Assembly: GCF_024679095.1 (NCBI RefSeq)
Contig: NC_066563.1
Location: 2,624,428 to 2,688,427, forward strand
Direction: 5' to 3'
Length of the DNA: 64,000 nucleotides
Source of the DNA: Eriocheir sinensis
Lineage: Eukaryota > Arthropoda > Malacostraca > Decapoda > Varunidae
Under the pieces are notes generated by a model. The model was not told the origin of the DNA, ran no database searches, and saw only the letters and a program-made list of their open reading frames with translations. The position numbers were made by a program, and so were the translations under genes. Position 1 is the first letter of the stretch; every line of letters begins with the position of its first letter. Below are positions 54,501 through 64,000 of the stretch, in pieces.

Positions 54501-55811
54501 GCAGTAGAGCCTCGACCCTAAGATGTAACCGCCCACTAACGTGAACTGATGGTTTCGTCGCCGCCCAGTGACGCCAAACATCAGCCCGCGGCGACGCGAT
54601 CGTTCCACCCCTCCGAGTCACATGCTGCCTCAACCTCTTTTTGATGCGAAAACTTAACTTTTAGACAGACTTTCATTCAGACCCTCTGAAACATTATATA
54701 AAAACCTGTGCAGGTGCACGTCGACTATACAGATACGAGACTGGCCGGTAAAAGTGACCGAACCACGCAGATTGAGACTGACTGATGACATGGTTGGCCT
54801 AACAGAACTTGACTACGTGCAGTTACTGTCAGCCACACTGGCGTTCCAACAAGTGATAAGAGCAGGTGAGAACAAGTCCCTCAATGCCTTGCCTGCATGT
54901 TAAGTGACCTGAAATATGAGGGACGAAATCACACCAAGAATGTATGAACCACAACCTGTTAACGCTCCAGGCTTCAAGGTGAGGTCCCGCCGCTGCCTGT
55001 CCACTGCACGTTCGGCGGCGGAGGTGGGGATAACCACACAGTATACATCTGCCGCGTCTTGTATGACCGCAGATTACCATCATTGTCTCCCTGCCGATGA
55101 AGGGCCGCACGGTCACGCCGCGTCACGATCACCCGCCTCCTTCCTCTAGTCAATACAGACCCTGGCGACGCGCGAACCCACTCATATGACGGGAGTTCTC
55201 GAGGTGGGACTTGCCAGGAAAGCAGTGTTCCAGGAGGTCACTGAGTCCGTCACGCGTGTGTTACGTTGCCGAACGATGCCACACGCCAAGGGGTGAATCA
55301 CGTACGATAGTGATGACGGAACAATCACACCGCGGACCTAAAAAACAGCCTCAGTACACACACGGCAGACAGGTAAGAGGCGGGGCACGTTATAAGGCCT
55401 CGTTGCCCCAGACAGCTCCCCGCAGGAGGCTCAGGGAAAATCGCATGTAACAACCAGGCACAGCGGGAGGGGAAGTACAGATCTGAGCATCGCTGAAACA
55501 AAGTCTAGGAGAGAGGGCCAGGCGGGGAGGAAGAGCTGCGTCCAAGCCGTCGACGTGAACGGAGGAAAAAACAAACATATACAATACGAATTAGGCTGAT
55601 TAACCAAACAGGAAATTACACAACTTCCTCAGACCACTATAGCGGCTGTTCTATAAGGCTATCCTCCTCCTCCTCCTCCTCAAATTAACAGCCCACTAAG
55701 CCTCGTTACGTCCACTCTGTGATGTATCAGTTCCTCCTTCAGTCGTTTCCGTTCTGTTAATTACGAGTCAAATCCGAAATTTCAATTAAACAAAGGGACG
55801 CAGCGGTGAAC
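54501..55811. other. Unique non-coding DNA
   Basis: Mixed composition with CpG-rich parts. Six TCC units lie at 55663-55680. TATATAAAA at 54695-54703 resembles a TATA box, but no transcript start or exon can be supported. Confidence 0.5.
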
Positions 55812-56035
55812 TTTGATGGCCGGCGGCGAGAGGAAGGAGAAGGGGGAGGGAGGAAGCGAGTAGGGATTGGAGGGAGTAAGGAGGAGGACGAGAGAGGGAG
55901 AACTGGGTGGTTGAGTGGGAGGCAGGGAAAGAGAGGGAGTACTTGGGGGTTGAGAGGAAGGGAAAGGGAGTACTGGGGGGGGTTGAGAGGGAGGAAGGGA
56001 GAGGGAGTAAAGGGGGGGTTGAAAAGGGAAATGAC
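55812..56035. repeat. Purine-rich minisatellite, 33-39 bp unit
   Basis: GGTTGAG or GGTTGAA marks units at 55909, 55948, 55981 and 56018, each preceded by GAGGGAGTA.T.GGGG. The upstream part is GGA-rich and less regular. G-runs up to eight give quadruplex potential. Confidence 0.8.
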
Positions 56036-56146
56036 TGGTCGGCTTCGTTAGGGTGAACACAGGCACCGCTCAGTGAGGCTTTGTGACTAGGGATGAGTAA
56101 TTTACCCAATGGAACAAAATTGTTTAATATGACGTAACAGTTTCCT

Positions 56147-57949
<1,803 letters not shown>

Positions 57950-58185
57950 AGACACGATGAAGGGGAATGTAGGAGAGAGACGGAGACACGATGGAGACTG
58001 AGGAATGTAGGAGAGACACGAGACACGATGGAGACTGAGGAATGTAGGAGAGAGACAGAGACACGATGGAGACTGAGGAATGTAGGAGAGAGACAGAGAC
58101 ACGATGGAGACTGAGGAATGTAGGAGAGAGACAGAGACACGATGGAGACTGAGGAATGTAGGAGAGAGACAGAGAGGGAGTGAAA
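57950..58185. repeat. 38-bp minisatellite
   Basis: ATGGAGACTGAGGAATGTAG repeats at 57991, 58028, 58066, 58104 and 58142, with a diverged first copy at 57957 and an outlying half-copy at about 58278. The 253-codon minus frame across it changes register each unit and is not a gene. Confidence 0.93.
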
Positions 58186-58429
58186 TGCCAAATAGAGAAT
58201 CCTATTACCTCACTCACTACAAATACATAATGCTTTACGGGAGGACAGAAGGCGTAGAGGCAGCAGCAGCGAATAAAGACACGATGGAAAGGAATGTAGG
58301 AGAGGAAGAGAGGATGAGATATCAAGGGGAAAACTTTGCTTGGCCTTACTTCAAAATAATGTATTACCAAGGAAAAGAAAATAGAGAATGACGATGAAGA
58401 GACGAGAGGCTGAAATGCAGAACATGTAG
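58186..58429. other. Short unique spacer
   Basis: Includes the outlying 38-bp-type fragment near 58278. Nothing else recognised. Confidence 0.4.
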
Positions 58430-58895
58430 AGAGTGAGAGTGAAGGAGGGCAGGTAGAAAGTGCAGGACAGGTAGAGTGAAAGAGAACAGGGAGAGTGAAA
58501 GTGAAGGAGAAGAGATAGAGTGAGAGAGAACAGGTAGAGTAAAGGACAGGTAGAGTGGAGTATGACTAGAAGAGTGAAGGGGGACAGGTATAGTGAAGGA
58601 GGGCAGGTGGAGAGTGGAGTAGGGCAGGTGGAGAGTGAAGGAGGACAGGTAGAGTGACAGTACAGGACAGGTAGAGTGAGAGAGGACAGGTGAAGGAGGG
58701 CAGGTAGAGAGTGAAGGAGGGCAGGTAGAGAGTGGAGGATGGGTAGAGAGTGAGAGTACAGGACAGGTAGAGTGAAGAAGATATATAGAGTGAGGGAGAA
58801 CAGGTAGAGTGAAGGAGGACAGGTAAAGTAAAGGAAGACATGCAGAGTGAAGGAGGGCAGGTGGAGAGTGACGGACAGGTAAAGTGAAGGAATGG
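58430..58895. repeat. Degenerate ~22-bp minisatellite, GGACAGGTAGAGTGAAGGA unit
   Basis: About 20 copies of a unit resembling GGACAGGTAGAGTGAAGGA with variable AGAG or GAGT insertions. Spacing varies from about 18 to 30 bp. The long minus-strand frames (119 and 193 codons) are its translation. Confidence 0.88.
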
Positions 58896-59129
58896 CAGTA
58901 AAGAAAGCCCTCCAGACTGACTCACTCGCCATCGCCTATTAAGGGAAAAGAAGGTAACGTACAGACCATTATGAACGTGCGCTGGTATGTTGCCCTCATT
59001 TTTTTATATACTTTTTAAACAAGAAAATGAGAACGATGCAAAGGGATATACCTCGGCAGTTTAGGTTGTTTATTTTTATTTTTATTTATTTCTGATACTG
59101 AATAATATACGAAAATGAGAGTATGTTTG

Positions 59130-59132
<3 letters not shown>
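58896..59132. other. Short unique spacer
   Basis: TTTTTATTTTTATTTATTT at about 59072-59091. Nothing else seen. Confidence 0.4.
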
Positions 59133-59207
<75 letters not shown>

Positions 59208-59222
59208 TACAAACACACAAAC

Positions 59223-59256
<34 letters not shown>
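59133..59256. repeat. (CT)n-(CA)n-(CT)n compound microsatellite
   Basis: TC (59133-59168), CA (59168-59205), a short ACAAACACA spacer, then CT (59229-59256). Confidence 0.95.
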
Positions 59257-59403
59257 GAACTGTATTGACGTTCGCCAGATGCCATTTGTATGCAGTGCTG
59301 CGCTCCGTCGGCAACAAATTTATTTTCGAATGCAAATTGCGGCTATGACATCTCATGAATCCAGCCGCTATGCACGGCCCGGCGCGAGTGACCAGGGGAA
59401 GCC

Positions 59404-59502
59404 CGTGTACCCTGGGGGAGGGGGAGTAGGGGGGGGGGGGAGTTAAGGGGGAAGGAGAGGTACCGAGGGATGGGGGGAGGTGGGGGGCAGGTGGGGGGCA
59501 GG
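59404..59502 (+). other. Strong G-quadruplex-prone G-run cluster
   Basis: At least eight runs of three to twelve G occur within 90 bases, including a G12 near 59429-59440 and three GGGGGG runs spaced by short loops between 59472 and 59498. This easily meets the four-run quadruplex pattern on the + strand. Confidence 0.75.
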
Positions 59503-59599
59503 TGTCCAGTAATATCGCTAACATTAACAGTCCCACTCAATGGCACAATTTTGGTGGAATGGTTGATGTCCATGGTCTCTTTTTTATTCCTTTCTGAGA

Positions 59600-59636
59600 T
59601 AATGATGATGATGATGATGATAATGATGATGATAAT
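59600..59636. repeat. Short (GAT)n tract
   Basis: GATGATGATGATGATGATAATGATGATGATAATG. No RTE-type peptide precedes it, so it is not clearly a LINE tail. Confidence 0.85.
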
Positions 59637-59814
59637 GGAAGTGTATCGCGAAAAACAGCTTGAGATTATGTTGAACCACTTTATTCATTTACTTTTTTTA
59701 TGTGATGAAAGACTTATTGATCTCTGCAGGTGATTCAAACGGGAAAAAAATGAAAAACGTTTAAACTACATTGAAAATATTACAGCGTTTTATCGTATAA
59801 AAAATCCATTAGTA

Positions 59815-59977
59815 TACTGGAATTCGACATCGTAGTGTTAACCACAGACCCCCGATACCTCTTGCATATTGTACTTCTCCTCTTTTTATTGTACTTCAAT
59901 ATTGTATTTGTAACATGTATATTTTCAACTTAACAGCTGCTACCTCTTAATAAACCGATTATTATTATTACTATTAT

Positions 59978-59981
<4 letters not shown>
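59815..59981 (+). mobile_element. Probable non-LTR retrotransposon 3' end
   Basis: T-rich, repeat-free sequence with TTGTACTT and TTGTATTT words ends in CTCTTAATAAACC (AATAAA at 59949-59954) followed directly by an (ATT)n tail (59958-59981). A poly-A signal abutting an ATT tail is characteristic of several arthropod LINE groups. No coding remnant is visible, so the clade is unknown and the 5' boundary is a guess. Confidence 0.4.

Positions 59982-60021
<40 letters not shown>
59982..60021. repeat. (AC)n microsatellite
   Basis: About 20 CA units directly after the (ATT)n tail; it may have grown from the retroposon tail. Confidence 0.95.
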
Positions 60022-60022
<1 letters not shown>

Positions 60023-60299
60023 AAGACAACGTGATAATACGTCTCAGCAGTGTTGACATAATTTATCACCAAGACACACATCGAGACCTTTGAAAGAATG
60101 TGACAAAAGCATCTTCAGTAACGTACGGAGAACCAAAAACAGGTAAATACACTGTCTATCGGGAATGTGAGTCTATATGTCGGCAGTGCTAAGCGTTAAG
60201 GCGGCAAGGATACAAGGTTCCGTGCCATATAGTAGATTCTCAAGTTAAGAGTTTGATTAGTATTAACATCTTTTTACTTACCTCATCATCCAATGTTCT

Positions 60300-60660
60300 A
60301 CTCCTCTCTCCCTACCATCTGCCACCATCCCATCCCTCTTTCCTTTACTTTTGAACCATTTAGAGGAGAAAACTTTACTTAGCCTTACTTCATTTGCTCT
60401 CTTCTTCTTTCCCCCTCACAGCCCATTCTCCTCTCTCGCCCTTCTTCCATTCTTTTATCACTTATCTCGCATGACCATCAGGACCACTTTTCCATTTGCT
60501 CTCCCTTCCTTGTTCTACCACCTTATCCTTTCCTTCCTCCCTCTTTTCCCTTCATCTTAACACCTGAACTATAACATTTAAAATACTTGCTTCATTTTTC
60601 CACCATTCATCTTCTCCTCCCGTTCTCTCCACCCCTTCCTACTTTCCCTCCATAACAGCT
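60300..60660. repeat. Pyrimidine-rich low-complexity region
   Basis: CTTCC, TCTCC and ATCCCTC words without fixed period. Confidence 0.65.
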
Positions 60661-60819
60661 GCCTGCCTCACATCTGACATATTTGTGGTTTATACGCTTT
60701 GGATGGTAATTTTTCCCGCTCACACCCCTGACACTATGCATTAATTACAGCGACCGCCAACACCGTGACAGCACCGCGGCGGAACAATATATTTAAGAGT
60801 GTCAGGCGAAGGTGAGGAA

Positions 60820-61010
60820 AATAATGTTTTTCTCACACACAGGAAGAACCTTGATTCGCCACACTACGAAACTGCTGCAACGCGTAAACCTTAACATGTT
60901 TTATTACGGCGATCTCCCAAAGTTAAGATGAACCTCGCTTCGCCTTTACATGAACTACAGGACGGAAACACTTAGAGACAATGTTTTCCCAGAGGCAGGA
61001 GAAATCTTAC
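60820..61010. repeat. Weak ~80-bp degenerate repeat
   Basis: (A/C)ATGTTTT at 60823, 60895 and 60981, with AACCTTGATTCGCC (60847) and AACCTCGCTTCGCC (60930). Two to three decayed copies. Confidence 0.35.
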
Positions 61011-61035
61011 CTTGCCTTGCCTTGCCTTGCCTTGT
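61011..61035. repeat. (CTTGC)n pentanucleotide
   Basis: Five CTTGC units. Confidence 0.9.
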
Positions 61036-62713
61036 TGTTGCCTTACCTAACAAACCCTTCACAAAAAACAAAAAAATACAACGTCTCGAATCGACCACGT
61101 AAGAAAACACTATAACGAAGACTCAAGATAAATAAATGTCTGGTTCTTATCGTGTGATGATCTAACGCTAACCATGATCACCAAAGCAAGATAACGAAGG
61201 CGGTGGAGAGTAAAGGTGTTTTCTGATTAGTGAAGGAGGGAAAATAAGAGCAGCCGATCTAAGGCCCCGCCGCTCCCGTGCTTCCAGACGCCATAAACAA
61301 GGCCTTGGTGTCACTCTGGTTTCCTTTAATTACTTTCTTACCGCTCGCAGGATGTGTAACTCACCCCGAGACGTAATATACACCCGTGAATTGATTGTTT
61401 TAAATTATACTAACTGCTCACGATGATATATAAACCTGCACTACTTTACGATGTCTTCATCCAGCGGCATGCATCGTGCACCAAGGCCGAGGTGATTATT
61501 TTACAATGACCCACGACAAAAAATATATAGTGGAAGAAGCGATCTCATTAGGGGAAGCTGAACTTTGACACACGGAGGTGGCAGCAATGGAGCCGACAAC
61601 ATTATTTTCACAACGCAGCAGGACCCAAAATTATCATTATAATAAGTTATCTTAATAAAGAGCTAAACGAAGAGACACGCAGATGGCAGTACTATAACCT
61701 CTGCTGCCACGACTCAATATAAACCTGTGTCTTCACAAGCCAAGTTAAAGGTTCAAAATCCTACGGTAACGACACTAGCACAGGTAGAAGCGCGGTGTTA
61801 GGCCTGTCAACATGCTAGGGTGTCTTGTGCGATTAAATTTGTCGAGAAAAAGTGTTATTTCCCAAAAGATTTGGAAATCACATACAGAAGACCGTAACTT
61901 ATAAAAAAGGTGAAGGTGATGCAGCGCACTGATGTATCATCAAACTGCTCCTTAAATGATCGTTTACAATAATTTAATCTGGAACTTAGGTCGGGGGAAA
62001 AGTAGCTAAAACTGGCGTTGACATTATTATATCAAGATTTTTTCGTATTTATCATGACTGACATTAAAGAGAACACAGTTGTCATTGGCCTAACATACAT
62101 CTGTGCACAATAATGAGTAAACGCCTTATATTTTTTCTTGAAAAAAAAAATGAAGGAGATAACTTATGACTTATGAGTCACTTTTGCAAGACAACAGGAT
62201 CCAAGAGCAACAATAGAAACAATAATCGAAGAATAGACGAGGAAAAGAGCATGAAATTAAAGTTAAAAAGGTAATAAAAGAAATAAGAAAAAAAACGAAG
62301 AAGTAAATAATAACAGAATTAACTAAAATATAAGTAGAACAGAAAAAAATCTTACAAAAGTGGCAGCCCTTTCGTGGCCATTTAGCGTGGGTGGCAAGAA
62401 CGGAGCTGACTCTCTCATTCCCATAAAAAAGAATAAACGATTTCCAAAAGACTGAGTCTCTGCCTTGGCCCGCGGCGAGGCGCGGGTCAGCGGGGGTCAG
62501 TGGCGCGGCGCCGCAGAGGAGTCAGGAGGGAAAGGTCAGAGAAATCAAAATCGTACAGAGTTTTCTTCTTTCACTCGGGTAAATTCTCTTTTATTGACTC
62601 TCCATTGCGATGTTTTCACGATTCATAAGCAAGCGGCTCTTACCGATGCGTCCACAAGCACGCTAAGTAATAGATACACGCGGGAACCTATTATGCCAGG
62701 AATGGTACACGAA

Positions 62714-62714
<1 letters not shown>
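61036..62714. other. Unique non-coding DNA
   Basis: No gene or RNA recognised. 62120-62350 is A-rich; 62465-62540 is GC-rich. Confidence 0.55.

Positions 62715-62747
<33 letters not shown>
62715..62747. repeat. (CT)n microsatellite
   Basis: About 16 CT units followed by GTATATATAGG. Confidence 0.93.
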
Positions 62748-62751
<4 letters not shown>

Positions 62752-63054
62752 ATATAGGCAGAGGGAAATGCACACTCACACCCGCCTACTTGGCACCCCA
62801 TATAGGCAGGTGTGGCTAATTATCACGCGACCTCCCCGCCCTCGGTAACCAGTCCCGCCTGCCCACCAAACAGACAAGATCCTCGCGGCTGCCACAAATG
62901 GGTATCGCGGAGGGATCGGCTGTTCCCCGGCTGTAAAAGCTTCGTAATCACACGGTGTATCACCACCTCAGGCGCGTCCCTCCTCCCACTATGCAGTCAT
63001 AACATTAGCACGGAGGTAGAGGAGAAGGTTTAGTCAACAGCTCATCGTGTTCGT

Positions 63055-63320
63055 CGTTTATTTCAATCAAAGGTGGACCTCATACCAGGAAAATGAGTTA
63101 CGTCACGCCGAATCGAGTAGCCATCCGCCCTTCAACCAAGCACGCCAACCCACTGAGCGGCACTACATCACGAGCACCAAGCCAGAGAAGGCGCAACCAA
63201 CCACTCGGTATGTCCATCACTTGTTCCAATCAGGAGTGGACGTCATACTAGGAAAATAGTACAGTTGCGTCGCACGGAATTTGGTAACCTGCAGCTGCCG
63301 TTCAATCTTCACGCCGGACC
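63055..63320. repeat. Two-copy degenerate duplication, ~162-bp period
   Basis: The segment from 63060 (TTTCAATCA.AGGTGGACCTC and CCAGGAAAATGAG) recurs from about 63222 (TTCCAATCAGGAGTGGACG and CTAGGAAAATAG). Both copies continue through GCGTC/ACGTCACGC and CCGCCCTTCAACC or GCCGTTCAATC into CACGCC. Confidence 0.65.
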
Positions 63321-63849
63321 AATCTTCTTATCACGTCACGAGGCTTCAGGAGTGTTTTTATACGTCAAGGTATGTCTCTGCCCGGCCCGTCAGTAGGGTG
63401 GATCTTTAGGGGCAATTTGCGGAAGAAAAATGACTCGAGAGTATCGGAGATGGATGAGCCGCGTGGAAATTACAGTAGCAAGAAGACCGAACTTGACAAA
63501 TCTGAGGAGATTTTTCTTAGGGAAGCGGAAGCCGGTGCTGGGTGGTTCGTTGCCTGCCTCCGCCACCTGTCGATCCTCCTTGACCCCCTCCCTACCCCTT
63601 CTGTTAGCAACATTCTCCACACCGATAAAACAGACAAGCAAGTGGACGGCTTCCTAGCTTTTATTCTCTCACCTAATGGAGGAAAATATTCTTGCAAGAG
63701 GTACCAAATCACTCACATTACCACAAACTGCTCCAGCCCAGCGCCAAAAACAACCTTAATAAGCATTAAAACATTAAGATATTCGAGATATGATCAAGGA
63801 AAATACTAACTCAGCACCTGAAGACAAAGCAGCAGGTAAACAAACCCGT
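63321..63849. other. Unique non-coding DNA
   Basis: A 145-codon + frame (63372-63809) has normal-looking composition but no recognised domain or context; treated as chance. Confidence 0.4.
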
Positions 63850-63990
63850 GTGAGGCCTTGGTGGGAGCAGGAGAGCAGAGAAGGAGGAAAGGAAGGAGGA
63901 AATTGAAGGAGGCGGTAGGAAGGGAGAGGGATGGAGACAGGGATGAGGAGAAGAGGGAGAGGAGATATCAAAGGGACTGGCATGAGGGAA
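63850..63990. repeat. Purine-rich GGAGGA/GAAGG tract
   Basis: AGGAGGAAA, GGGAGAGG and GATGGAGAC words for about 120 bp near the window end. Confidence 0.7.
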
Positions 63991-64000
63991 AAAGAGTATA

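Noticed and set aside
59600..59636. (GAT)n run as a second RTE tail
   Set aside because: No RTE terminal peptide or related sequence precedes it in any frame.
61750..61765. GGTTCAAAATCC, resembling a tRNA B box
   Set aside because: It has an extra base relative to the consensus, and no A box or clover-leaf pairing lies upstream.
63372..63809. 145-codon + strand frame with protein-like composition
   Set aside because: No family resemblance and no context; the flanks are a degenerate duplication and a purine tract.

Overview
This window looks like non-coding DNA from an arthropod, most plausibly a decapod crustacean such as a crab or shrimp. That placement is an inference. It rests on the extreme density of long dinucleotide and trinucleotide tracts (many pure CT, TG and CA runs of 60-140 bp), many short-unit tandem arrays, an RTE-like retrotransposon tail, and a tRNA-headed SINE. 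I find no gene I can name. Long open frames are almost all translations of CT, TG, TAG, TTC or minisatellite repeats. The few repeat-free frames of 130-150 codons match no family I recognise and have no supporting splice or promoter context. The window reads as a large intron or an intergenic desert.

Layout. 0-8.3 kb: a TG tract, a tRNA-derived SINE (784-1070), a degenerate TGTC/CT block, 5 kb of unique sequence, and an RTE-type 3' tail (about 7432-7542). 8.3-12.7 kb: a 280-bp foldback inverted repeat (8304-8585), CT and TG/CA tracts, pyrimidine-rich DNA, a two-copy 132-bp duplication and a possible retroposon tail. 13.5-17.9 kb: a run of unrelated degenerate tandem arrays (about 166, 64, 115 and 31 bp units) separated by CT tracts. 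18-25.6 kb: CT/TG/TTG/AGT tracts, one acidic-lysine-rich frame with an in-frame 28-residue repeat (19942-20502, doubtful), homeodomain-site-rich unique DNA, and a ~150-bp array (24560-25260). 25.6-35.6 kb: CT, CA, GT and pyrimidine tracts and a nearly homogeneous 77-bp VNTR (30046-30770).

35.6-48.7 kb: a GC-rich patch, a 138-bp array (35935-36620), two patches with CRE and E-box motifs, a ~134-bp array, a 176-bp dimeric higher-order array (43550-44850), pyrimidine minisatellites, and GA and AGT tracts. 48.7-64 kb: mostly unique non-coding DNA with TG/TA, TAA, GA, purine-minisatellite, 38-bp and ~22-bp arrays, a strong G-quadruplex-prone block (59404-59502), a probable LINE 3' end (59815-59981) and a two-copy 162-bp duplication.

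No genes can be shown to work together here. The most useful signals are structural: the foldback element, the retroposon remnants, the higher-order arrays, and a strong strand bias of polypyrimidine tracts (about 17 CT runs against 3 GA runs on the given strand), which would fit a long intron transcribed from the + strand. I did not find a convincing new biological system.
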